Below are positions 40,927-49,424 of a stretch of 64,000 bases of DNA, one piece after another. The stretch spans positions 120,799 through 184,798 of the forward strand of contig JABCZJ010000011.1 in NCBI GenBank assembly GCA_013289715.1, written 5' to 3'. The notes below the pieces were generated by a model. That model made no database searches. It was not told the DNA's origin and saw only the letters and a list, made by a program, of their open reading frames with translations. This stretch comes from Acidobacteriota bacterium (GTDB lineage Bacteria > Acidobacteriota > Terriglobia > Acidiferrales > UBA7541). Position 1 is the stretch's first letter; each line of letters starts with the position of its first letter. Position numbers and translations under genes: made by a program.

Positions 40927-42756
40927 ATGAAATTAACTCGGCCCGGCTTTAGCATCCTAGCAAAATGGCTCTTGATCCTGAGCCTGGTTACGGTCCCCAG
41001 CCTGGCTTGGGGGCAGAAGAACAAGAGTGCCCCAGCGCCCGCGGCACACTCCGCCCCTGCTCCGGCCGCGCATTCAGCGCCTGCCTCACATCCTAGCGGC
41101 GGTTCCGGTGGCGCGAGCACCGCGAACCACGGCACAACCACAGCTAACCACGGTACGACGACCACTGCCAACCACGGCACAACCACCACGGCGAATAAGG
41201 GAACAACAACCACCGCCAACCACGGTACAACGACTACCACAGCCAACAAGGGTACAACCACCACGGCGAACAAGGGAACGACGACCACCGCCAATAAGAC
41301 CACAACGTCGACCACTGCCAACAAGGGCACTACGACGGCTAACAAGACGACAACGACGGCTGCTGGCAAGACAACGACCGCAACCGCTAACAAGGGTGCG
41401 ACGACGACCGCTGCGGGAAAGGGCACGACGACGACCGCGGGGAAAGGCGCGACGACCACGGCTGGCGGCAAGGGCACGACGGCTGCCGCAGGTGGTAAGG
41501 GTGCGACGAACACTGCGGGTAAGGGTGGAGCCAGCACGCACGCAGCGACCAAGACTGTGTCGACGAAGAGTGGCAATACGGCGCGCGTTAACGCCAGTGG
41601 CCACGTTACTTCTATCAAGACGTCCAAGGGTGCCACGATTACTCACGGAGCGCACGGAACCTCGAGAGTCTCATCGGCGCGTCCCGGTGGCGGCCGGCTG
41701 GTCAACACTGGGCGGCACGGAGGCTATGGCGAACGTGGGTACCGGGGACGTGATGGGCACCGCTATATGGGAAGAACCTACTACCGTGGCGGCCGATACT
41801 ATGCCTATGGATACCGCGGTGGCTACTACCATGGTGGCTACTACTACGGCTACGTCTCGCCTTACTACTACGGTCCGGGATTCTACGGCTGGGCCTACAA
41901 TCCGTGGGCTGCGCCCGTCGCGTACGGATGGGGCTGGGGGGGAGCGCCGTGGTTCGGATACTACGGTTACTACTTCAATCCCTACCCCGTGTATGCCAGC
42001 GCGGCATTGTGGATGACGGACTACGTGATCAGCCAGAACTTGCAAGCTCAGTACGCGGCTCAAGCTGAGGCGAATGCGAACGCAGCGGCGGCGAGTGATT
42101 CTGGAACGCAAGACGCCGGGCAGTCAGGCGGAGGGGGAGGCGGAGTCGTACTTACGCCTGAGGTGAAACAGGCGATTGCGGATGAGGTAAAGGCTCAACT
42201 CGCGGCCGAGCAGGCCGCCGCAGCGGCACCACAACCCGCGGCAGCGGCAGCACCTGCGGCAGACACGTCGGCTGACGCAAACCCGCCGGAAGAGACGCCT
42301 GCGGCGTTGGATCCCAACCACCGGACGTTTATCGTCAGCGACGTGCTCAACGAGACAGGGCCGGATGGACAGGACTGCTCGCTATCCGCGGGAGACGTGG
42401 TGACGCGAATTGAAGACACTCCGGACGCGAACAAGAGTGTGAAGGTGCTGGTCAGCGCAAGCCAGAAATCAGATTGCGCTTCGGGATCGCAAGTGTCGGT
42501 GGCGGTCGACGATCTGCAGGAAATGCACAACCACTTCCGCGAGCAGCTCGATTCCGGACTCAAGACGCTGGCGGACAACCAAGGGAAGAACGGACTGCCG
42601 GCAGCTCCCGACACCAAGACCCGTGCCAACCCGGATGGCCAAGTGAAGCCGGATACGTCGGTGAAGGCTGACTTGGATGCGCAGCAAGCGGATGCGGACA
42701 AGGCCGAAGCTGACGTGCAAGCGCAGGCCGGGACCACTGGTCAGGGCAACGACTAA
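40927..42756 (+). CDS. secreted repeat protein with Thr-rich tandem repeats and a Gly/Tyr/His domain
   Basis: The product is 609 aa with a strong ribosome binding site (GAGGAGAG). The signal peptide is residues 1-29. Residues about 60-190 are tandem units of the type ANHGTTTT / ANKGTTTT / AGKGTTTT. A basic linker is followed by a Tyr/Gly/His-rich stretch (RGGRYYAYGYRGGYYHGGYY ...). Then comes an Ala-rich helical segment with LTPEVKQAIADEVKAQL. The C-terminal domain (RTFIVSDVLNETGPDGQDCS, SAGDVVTRIEDTP, SQVSVAVDDLQEMHN) has a folded, PDZ-like look. It is probably a cell-surface or periplasmic structural protein. Confidence 0.7.
   Translation: MKLTRPGFSILAKWLLILSLVTVPSLAWGQKNKSAPAPAAHSAPAPAAHSAPASHPSGGSGGASTANHGTTTANHGTTTTANHGTTTTANKGTTTTANHGTTTTTANKGTTTTANKGTTTTANKTTTSTTANKGTTTANKTTTTAAGKTTTATANKGATTTAAGKGTTTTAGKGATTTAGGKGTTAAAGGKGATNTAGKGGASTHAATKTVSTKSGNTARVNASGHVTSIKTSKGATITHGAHGTSRVSSARPGGGRLVNTGRHGGYGERGYRGRDGHRYMGRTYYRGGRYYAYGYRGGYYHGGYYYGYVSPYYYGPGFYGWAYNPWAAPVAYGWGWGGAPWFGYYGYYFNPYPVYASAALWMTDYVISQNLQAQYAAQAEANANAAAASDSGTQDAGQSGGGGGGVVLTPEVKQAIADEVKAQLAAEQAAAAAPQPAAAAAPAADTSADANPPEETPAALDPNHRTFIVSDVLNETGPDGQDCSLSAGDVVTRIEDTPDANKSVKVLVSASQKSDCASGSQVSVAVDDLQEMHNHFREQLDSGLKTLADNQGKNGLPAAPDTKTRANPDGQVKPDTSVKADLDAQQADADKAEADVQAQAGTTGQGND
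41106..41520 (+). repeat. coding minisatellite (15- and 18-bp units)
   Basis: Tandem units of the form AAC-CAC/AAG-GGC/GGT-AC(A/G/C)-AC(G/C)-AC(C/G)-..., encoding NHGTTT / NKGTTT / GKGTTT. Unit order varies (ANHG early, ANKG in the middle, AGKG late), as expected of a repeat that expands and contracts. Confidence 0.75.
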
Positions 42757-42947
42757 AAGAGCGAAGTTGACGGTCGCGGTGCGAGAATCGCAACACCGTG
42801 AAGCGGAAAACGGGATCGGAGCGTCAGTGGTGGAAGCCGCTGACGCTCGCGATTCAGCTTCTTGAGAAGTAAAAAAAGGCAAACACCGGTTTCACAATTT
42901 CCGAAAAAAACACCGCAGGGCATGCTACGCCCAAGGAGAAGTTATCA

Positions 42948-43778
42948 ATGAAGGCCAGACTTCCGATTCGGATGCAAATAGCCGTCCTGGCGGTTGCGGG
43001 AATTTTTCCATGGTTCACGGCGGGAGCGCAGGGTTCGCTGCAGAGCCAACTGGAAGCGAAGTACCAGATCACGAAACCGACGGACGACAAGAGCGACATC
43101 GTCACCGCAGGCTCTGTATTGATTCTGCAGAAAGACAAGCTGCTGATGTATCCCACCTCGACGCAAATACCGCCGCAGAATACTTACAGCGGTGGCAGGC
43201 TCTCCGAGGGAGCGTATGGCGTACATCAGAAGCTGCAGGGCTTTGGCAGCATGATCGGACATCCGCCGCCGCAGACCGTGCAGGGTCGGCAATTTGTAAC
43301 CGGAGAGAAATTTTGGGTGACGGCTATCACACTGCAGGTCGATGGTGTGGTTTTCACATTGTTCAGCGATCCGTATCAAGACGTTCGCTATTACTCGACG
43401 CTTAAGTTTATTTATCCTAAGGGCACGAATCCAAGCTCGGATCAGGTGTTGAGCATGGTCGCGGAAGTTTTGAAAGTTGACGCGGACGATTCAAAGAAGT
43501 CGGACGACAGCGGCAACCAGCAGCAAGCTGCGGCAGGCGGCGATGCGGCTCAACAGCCCGCAGCGGCGGACGCTCCAGCAGCGGCACCTGCGGAAGCTGC
43601 GGCTCCAGCCGCGCCGCCCGCGCCGCCCGCTACGGTGGAGATCGGCCAGACGCCCGACCAAGTGACTGCGATACTGGGCCAGCCGGACAAGATCCTCAAC
43701 CTGGGTACCAAACAGATTTATGTGTATAAAGATCTTAAGGTCACATTTATGAAAGGCAAGGTTACGGACGCGCAGTAA
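42948..43778 (+). CDS. secreted protein with C-terminal SmpA/OmlA-like domain
   Basis: The product is 276 aa. The signal peptide is residues 1-27. The N-terminal domain (QSQLEAKYQITKPTDDKSDI, VLILQKDKLLMYPTST, FWVTAITLQVDGVVFTLFSD) is followed by an Ala/Pro/Gln-rich linker. The C-terminal domain reads IGQTPDQVTAILGQPDKILN, then GTKQIYVYKDLKVTFMKGKV; this is the pattern of SmpA/OmlA-type two-strand domains. A decayed copy of this C-terminal domain lies near 48.1 kb. The gene is co-directional with the Thr-rich gene 191 bp upstream. Confidence 0.75.
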   Translation: MKARLPIRMQIAVLAVAGIFPWFTAGAQGSLQSQLEAKYQITKPTDDKSDIVTAGSVLILQKDKLLMYPTSTQIPPQNTYSGGRLSEGAYGVHQKLQGFGSMIGHPPPQTVQGRQFVTGEKFWVTAITLQVDGVVFTLFSDPYQDVRYYSTLKFIYPKGTNPSSDQVLSMVAEVLKVDADDSKKSDDSGNQQQAAAGGDAAQQPAAADAPAAAPAEAAAPAAPPAPPATVEIGQTPDQVTAILGQPDKILNLGTKQIYVYKDLKVTFMKGKVTDAQ

Positions 43779-44170
43779 GCCTTGCGCAAACCCTTTTCGC
43801 AATAGCTGAGTCAGTCGCGACTGATCGCGCGGTTCCCGCCGAGCACGCGCGCTCGTTAGGGCTCGTGCTCTTACAGCGGTGAGGCGGCAGGGAGCCGCCT
43901 CGGCTGCCTTATGCTGTCGCAGGTCTCCTTCAGTATTGTCCCGCATCGTAAATGAATCCCGTGGCGACGTGGCTGCGCATGAGGCACGAGAACCGCGCGC
44001 GAATAAGATGCAAAGCGCAGCCGCAGTGACCCGTAAACCGACTTCGCACCCGGTCTCTGCCAGCGCGATCCGTGCGCGTACTTCTGAAGAATCCTCTAAC
44101 TGCGGGGGGCGCGCTTCAATTCGTCACCGCCAGCAGAAACCCGGTGCCGGAACAAGAACGTGCGCGAGCA
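43779..44170 (+). other. intergenic region before a bidirectional terminator
   Basis: About 390 bp between convergent genes with no convincing gene. Confidence 0.4.
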
Positions 44171-44171
44171 T

Positions 44172-44203
44172 AAAAAAAGGCGGCCCGAAGGGCCGCCTTT
44201 TTT
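44172..44203. terminator. bidirectional rho-independent terminator
   Basis: AAAAAAGGCGGCCC-GAA-GGGCCGCCTTTTTT is a near-perfect hairpin with A and T tracts on both sides. It serves the convergent genes ending at 43778 (+) and 44225 (-). Confidence 0.8.
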
Positions 44204-44224
44204 GCTCTCCGCTCTTGGTTTGAG

Positions 44225-47200
44225 TTAGAAGATAAACTTGCCTGTGATCTGCGCGATCCTCTGGTCGGTCGCAGCCTGCGCAAACGCCCCGTAAGGTGAT
44301 GTTGGTGGTGTCTGCGTCAGCACGGCTTGCCCAAAGATGCTCGCGTTCGTGCTCGGATAGGGCGTGCCAAAATTGGCGTGGTTGAGCCAGTTGTACGCAC
44401 TGATTCCGAGTTGAAACGTCATCCGTTCCGTGATCGCAAAGTTCTTCCGCACGCTCAAGTCGCCGCCCAGGAAGCCTGGTCCGCGGAACGCATTGCGGCC
44501 TACGGGACCGTCGAAGTTCGTGCTGGGAGTGAAATCTGCGATCGTCCAGCATACCAGGTCCGGGCAGTTTCCCGGGTGCGAGAAGTTTCTCTGCGTGAAG
44601 GCCGCCGTGGGTTGTAGCATGATTTCAGCTCCGGAAAGATTGTTTCCGGCTAAGCCACCACTTGTTGCGCCGTCAAACATGCTGAACGGGAATCCGGTGC
44701 GGAAGAACCACGTGCCCGAAATCATCCAGCCACCGATGGCGGCGTTGACGAGGCGGTTTTCACTCTTGAAGGGCAGCTGATAAAGATAGCTGGCGGACAA
44801 CTGCTGCCGCGCGTCGTTATCTCCCGAAGCGTAATTCATTCTCAGGTTGTAGGGATCGATCTGCCCCGTACCGCTCGCACCGATGCTGGTGATCACGCTG
44901 AAGGGCTCGTCGGGAACATTCGAGATTTCATCCAGTGCGTGTGAGTACGTGTAGTTGAAGCGGCCGCTCAACCCGTGCCACTGGTTTTCCTGGATCGAGA
45001 ACGTCACGCCGTTGTAGTTCGATACTGCACCGCTGTAGAGATAATTCACGCGGGCGACGCGCGGATCCGGTGCTGCAGCCGGCAGGTTGCCAAAACCGAA
45101 GCCGTTTACATCAGGGTTGGTGATCAGTTCGTTGTACCCGTGGTTGCCTACGTAGTTCGCCGAAATCACGGTGTGTGCTCCGAAGGTGTGCTGAATTTCG
45201 AAGTTCCACTCCACATACTTCGGGTTTTGTAGATTGCGGCTCACGTCGTTGAGTGTCGGCACCGAAAGGGCGCCCTGCGCGTTGAGACATTGACCCGGGA
45301 TACCTAGTGCTGCGGTTTGGTAACCGGCATAGTTGCCGCCGCTATTGTAATTCGACAGAAATGCCGCGTTGCACTCCGTCACCAGGCTTACGCCGCTGGT
45401 CGGAAATGCGGTGCTGCCCGGTGCGAGCGTGTCGAACGCTACACTTCCTGTCGGCACGTTGAAAAGATTCACCTGCGGGAAGTTTGTGTCGTAGGAGCTC
45501 AGAATGCCGCCGGGATAGAGGTCGGTAAACAGACCGACGCCGGCTCGGATTACGGTATTCTGCCCAACTGGAGTCCATGCCACGCCGAGCCTCGGCTCGA
45601 ACACGACCTTCTCGATGCCGGGAATGATGGTCTTGTTTCCGGTCGGGAACGAGACATCGTAAGGAACGGTCGGATCGTGCGACATATCGATAAACGGAGT
45701 AACCGGGAGGCCGGCGCAGTTGTTCTGGCAGACTCCACCGGAGTTCCGGTCGGCCCGGAGCGTCAAGGTAAGCTTCAGCTTGGAATTCACGCGATACTCG
45801 TCCTGGAAGTAGAACCCGACGCTGTAGTACGCAACGGGTTGATGATTGTGTACCGCAAAGTTGTAGGCGACGCTGCCGCATACCGGAGACTGCGGGTTGT
45901 TCGGATTGCTGCAACCACTCGGCGCGACCGCATCGTTGGCAAAGCCAAACAAGCTTGTGCTGACCGCCGGATACAGGGTCTGTATCGCAGCCGTGTAGTC
46001 GCTAATGTCGTCACGGCGGAAGTTGACGCCCATTTTGAATCCGTGATTCCCTCGCGCGACGGACAAGTCATCGACCAGCTGCCATTGCTCCACGTTGCGA
46101 CCTTGGGGGGATCCGAAGCCCGCTGCAAAACCACCCGGGTTACCAGAGCTCGTTCCGAGGGCGGTCAACGAACCATCGGAAAAGGCCAAGTTGCCTGGGA
46201 ACAGGGCGAGTGATGGACCTGGAGCCAAGCTTCCGAAAATCGCCGAATACCACAGGTCGGAGAAGATGAAGCTGTTCACCACCGTCGGGCTGAACACGTG
46301 GGTGTAGTTCAATTGCCCTTCATCTTGAGGCTGAATGCTGAGGTCGTTGAACACCGGGTTTATCGAGTCGGTGTAGGTGGGCTGAACTCCGCGATCGAAC
46401 TTGACTCGTCCAAAAATCTTGTCGTTTGGACCCAGGTTGTAGTCCACACGACCGCTCAGCAACCACTCCTTGTTGCCGCTCGATACGGATTGCGTCCAGG
46501 ACTCGGTGCATTCGCCAGCATTGGCGCCGCCCGGCTGGAAACTGGCGGGTAGTCCAATAATTGCGGTCGTTGCGCCGGTAGCGGGATTGGTTGTAAATGG
46601 AAACCCAATGCAGCTTCCGGGTCCCTGCGGACTGGTAGCGCTGAAATTGGTTGCAAGCCCGTTGGGTGTGGCATTGCCTATTCCCGGAGCGCCGTTGTAC
46701 AACTTGAAGGCGTTGCTGTAAAACGCCTGCGTTGCTGCATCGGCGGGAACATTGCCCTGCACGAAACTCTCAAAAGATGAGGTGGGCGCACTGGGCGTGT
46801 GAATTGAACCGAAAATATATCGAATTCCCTCGGTATTCACGAAGAAGTACGCTTTATCCTTCAGAATCGGACCGCCCAAAGACGCCGCCCACTGGTTGTT
46901 GTTCTCAAACGGTCGCGGATTGCCGAAGAATTTGTTGACCGGATCGTTCGCGGTGAGTTCACGTCCCGTCCAGTTATACACAGCGTCTCCGTGGAATGCG
47001 TTGGTGCCCGACTTGGTCGAGTAGTCAATCTGGGCTCCTGCCTGGCGGCCGTACTGGCCGGTGTAAGCGTTGCTGACCACCGCGACTTCCTGGAGTTCAT
47101 TGCCGCCGAGCAGCAAGTTGCTCGACCCGGTGTTATTTATGTTCAAGAAGGCGTCGTTATAATCGTTGCCATTGACGGTGAACAGGTTCGCGGTACCGGG

Positions 47201-47752
47201 CAAGCCGAAGGCACTGAAGTTGCCGTAGCCGCCGCCCGTCGCATTGTTCATGGTTATGCCCGGCGCGGTTTGTGCCACGTAGGTGATGTCGCCGCCAGGG
47301 TTAGGGATGTTTTGGATCTGATTGGTGTCAAAGTTCGAAGTAATGTTGGCGTCTTCGGTCTGTAGCAGCGCACCCTGTTCGGTGACGGTCACGGTGTCAC
47401 TGGTCGCGCCGACGTCCAACTTAATATTCGCGAGCGTGATCTGACCGAGGAGCACTTCGGTGGGCTGCGCCAGTTGCTTGAATCCGGACTGCGACACCGC
47501 GAGAGTGTAGCTGCCCGGTTTAAGTAGCGTGAACTGGTAAGTGCCCGTGGTGCTCGATGTGGCGACCAGAACAGTTCCTGTGTCGTTGGACTTCAAACTG
47601 ATTGTGGCGCCCGAGATGACGGCGCCGGACGAATCGGTTACCGTGCCACTGATAGCGCCCGTGACGGTGCTTTGCGCTGCTACCATACCTGGAGCCAATA
47701 GCATCAGGGCCGCGAGCAAGGCGACGAGCCCAAAAGGCTGCTTGTATCTCAT
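44225..47752 (-). CDS. Oar-like TonB-dependent receptor (paralogue 1)
   Basis: The product is 1175 aa from ATG 47752, with AGGAG upstream; the frame opens at 47812. The signal peptide is residues 1-27 (LVALLAALMLLAPGMVAAQ). The CarboxypepD_reg-like domain (ISGTVTDSSGAVISGATISL, GTYQFTLLKPGSYTLAVSQ) is followed by plug motifs NIPNPGGDITYVAQTAPGIT, NLFTVNGNDYND and YTGQYGRQAGAQIDYSTKSG. The barrel ends ...RIAQITGKFIF. It is clearly homologous along its whole length to the receptor at 49425, which is transcribed divergently 1.7 kb away, so the pair arose by duplication. Confidence 0.9.
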   Translation of the reverse strand: MRYKQPFGLVALLAALMLLAPGMVAAQSTVTGAISGTVTDSSGAVISGATISLKSNDTGTVLVATSSTTGTYQFTLLKPGSYTLAVSQSGFKQLAQPTEVLLGQITLANIKLDVGATSDTVTVTEQGALLQTEDANITSNFDTNQIQNIPNPGGDITYVAQTAPGITMNNATGGGYGNFSAFGLPGTANLFTVNGNDYNDAFLNINNTGSSNLLLGGNELQEVAVVSNAYTGQYGRQAGAQIDYSTKSGTNAFHGDAVYNWTGRELTANDPVNKFFGNPRPFENNNQWAASLGGPILKDKAYFFVNTEGIRYIFGSIHTPSAPTSSFESFVQGNVPADAATQAFYSNAFKLYNGAPGIGNATPNGLATNFSATSPQGPGSCIGFPFTTNPATGATTAIIGLPASFQPGGANAGECTESWTQSVSSGNKEWLLSGRVDYNLGPNDKIFGRVKFDRGVQPTYTDSINPVFNDLSIQPQDEGQLNYTHVFSPTVVNSFIFSDLWYSAIFGSLAPGPSLALFPGNLAFSDGSLTALGTSSGNPGGFAAGFGSPQGRNVEQWQLVDDLSVARGNHGFKMGVNFRRDDISDYTAAIQTLYPAVSTSLFGFANDAVAPSGCSNPNNPQSPVCGSVAYNFAVHNHQPVAYYSVGFYFQDEYRVNSKLKLTLTLRADRNSGGVCQNNCAGLPVTPFIDMSHDPTVPYDVSFPTGNKTIIPGIEKVVFEPRLGVAWTPVGQNTVIRAGVGLFTDLYPGGILSSYDTNFPQVNLFNVPTGSVAFDTLAPGSTAFPTSGVSLVTECNAAFLSNYNSGGNYAGYQTAALGIPGQCLNAQGALSVPTLNDVSRNLQNPKYVEWNFEIQHTFGAHTVISANYVGNHGYNELITNPDVNGFGFGNLPAAAPDPRVARVNYLYSGAVSNYNGVTFSIQENQWHGLSGRFNYTYSHALDEISNVPDEPFSVITSIGASGTGQIDPYNLRMNYASGDNDARQQLSASYLYQLPFKSENRLVNAAIGGWMISGTWFFRTGFPFSMFDGATSGGLAGNNLSGAEIMLQPTAAFTQRNFSHPGNCPDLVCWTIADFTPSTNFDGPVGRNAFRGPGFLGGDLSVRKNFAITERMTFQLGISAYNWLNHANFGTPYPSTNASIFGQAVLTQTPPTSPYGAFAQAATDQRIAQITGKFIF

Positions 47753-48060
47753 ATCTCGATCTCCTGTTTCGACGCGATTTGAGGTAGCGGGCTTGCCCTG
47801 GCTGAGAGTCACGTGACTTTTCGAAGAATGAAAATTCGCCCACTCCCCGGAAGGACGATTGCAACGATTCTGCCAACCTAGAATGTATTTATATTACTGA
47901 TAATAGGGCAGTTAATTGAGGCAGGCATGCCGCTCGGTATATGGGTTATCCGAGTTCTAAAATCTAAACCGAAGCATGTATATGGCGTTTCGCATAGAAG
48001 CGTTGCGCAAATATGGAATCGCAACGCGAGCCTGCAGTAAGCAGCGGGGGAGCCTCTCCG
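47753..48060 (+). other. upstream region of receptor paralogue 1
   Basis: No gene seen. It is AT-richer than its neighbours around 47880-47930 (TATTTATATTACTGATAATAGG), a likely promoter area for the leftward receptor. Confidence 0.4.
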
Positions 48061-48229
48061 GTGGCTCCACTGGCGGCCTCGCCGCTCCGCCTGCTACGGT
48101 GGTCAGAGACTGGGTGAGGTGACGATGACACTGGGCCAGCCAGACAAGCCCCTGCGGGGTACCAAGCAGCTTTATATACATACAAGCTTTAAAGTAACAT
48201 TCGTTAACGTTAATGTTACCGACGCGTAA
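48061..48229 (+). pseudogene. decayed copy of the C-terminal domain of the 42948-43778 protein
   Basis: Codons 48119-48229 read VTMTLGQPDKPLRGTKQLYI, then HTSFKVTFVNVNVTDA and a stop. They match VTAILGQPDKILNLGTKQIYV..KVTFMKGKVTDAQ of the upstream protein with one codon deleted. The flanking 60 bp (CGCCTGCTACGGTGG) also aligns, but out of frame. The N-terminal part is missing. Confidence 0.75.
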
Positions 48230-48354
48230 TCACCAAAGTGATTAATATGTTCCTCCGCTTGCTGTCTCCGTAGCCTTTTGCTAAGCTCGCGCGTGATGCC
48301 TAATAGCGGCGAGCGCCCACGGTTTTTCGCGCAAACGCCTCAGGAGAAATAGAA

Positions 48355-48996
48355 ATGATACGCACAGGAATCTTGCTGATGGCGGCCCTGGTGGTGGCGT
48401 TGCCGAGCATTGCGCAGACTAGCGCACCATCGAGTGCAGCTTTGCCGGCTCTGAATATTCCGAGCAGTGTGGGGATTGTTGCGAAGCTCGACACGGATTT
48501 GGACGCGAGCAGGAATAAGCCGGGAGACATGGTGCAGGCCGAAACTACCCGGGACGTCAAACCGGGACATGACGTATTACTGAAGAAAGGGTCGGTCTTG
48601 AGCGGCCATATTACCCAAGTGCAGACGTTCAGCAACAGTTCCGCTTCGATAATCGTCATCGTTTTCGATCAAGCGGCGCCGAAAGGGGGATCGCCGGCGA
48701 CACTTAACGTAAAGATTCAAGCGCTGGCCCCTGCGGCCACCGTTTCTACCGATTCGTTGCAGGATGGGCGAGGAATGGCGGCGACGAACATCAACTCAGC
48801 AGTTGCGGCTGACAATAGGAACCTAGGCAACGGGGGAGAACTGATGGCCACCAGCGTTGGTGTGTATGGAATACGGGGAATGAGCCTCGCGTCGACGGTA
48901 GAAAGCCAGAAGCAGTATTCGGTCGTAAAGTCCGGGGTGAGCGATGTTAAGTTGAAGAAGGGCACACAGTTAGTATTTAAGGCGCCAGAGCAATAG
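48355..48996 (+). CDS. secreted hypothetical protein
   Basis: The product is 213 aa with ribosome binding site AGGAGAAA. The signal peptide is residues 1-21. The mature protein has VGIVAKLDTDLDASRNKPGD, VQAETTRDVKPGHDVLLKKG, SVLSGHITQVQTF and IIVIVFDQAAPKGG: an SLBB/SH3-like beta pattern I know from a common acidobacterial secreted family of unknown function. It lies between two divergent receptor paralogues. Confidence 0.72.
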   Translation: MIRTGILLMAALVVALPSIAQTSAPSSAALPALNIPSSVGIVAKLDTDLDASRNKPGDMVQAETTRDVKPGHDVLLKKGSVLSGHITQVQTFSNSSASIIVIVFDQAAPKGGSPATLNVKIQALAPAATVSTDSLQDGRGMAATNINSAVAADNRNLGNGGELMATSVGVYGIRGMSLASTVESQKQYSVVKSGVSDVKLKKGTQLVFKAPEQ

Positions 48997-49424
48997 CGAG
49001 CGAGCGGCTTGCGTTCGTAGGGCTGCCGATACCTCCAGAATCCTGGGATTTCTCGAACTCACCTGTTTGCGAAGGTGTGTCTGCGAAGTATCCCCGCCAT
49101 CATCTATGGGCACTAGTGGGCACGCCGGTCGAGGTGTCAGGCCGCATGTTGGCCGGTTGTCTTCACTCGGATGCACAAGATGCGCCTCGCATCCGAGAAA
49201 TGGAATATCGTACCAATATTCCAAAACACGTATATCACCGGTGCCTCCGAAAACGTGTAACCCTCCTATATTATTCTACGTAAAGCACTTAATATTAATC
49301 CTAGGATGGCAATTCCCTTGCGTTAGGAGGGTGGGGATCATTACAGATTTGGCGTCGTTGGTACGTGTCGCGGTAAACATTTACGCCCCAACCAATCAAA
49401 GTTAGACGAAACGAGGAGAGAAAA
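48997..49424 (+). other. upstream region of receptor paralogue 2
   Basis: About 430 bp with no convincing gene. An AT-rich segment near 49265-49305 (TATATTATTCTACGTAAAGC) is a possible promoter. The ribosome binding site GAGGAGAG precedes 49425. Confidence 0.4.

Noticed and set aside
41027..42016. Arg/Pro-rich frame across the Thr-rich repeat gene
   Set aside because: It is a frame shadow of the repetitive coding sequence with no start signal of its own.
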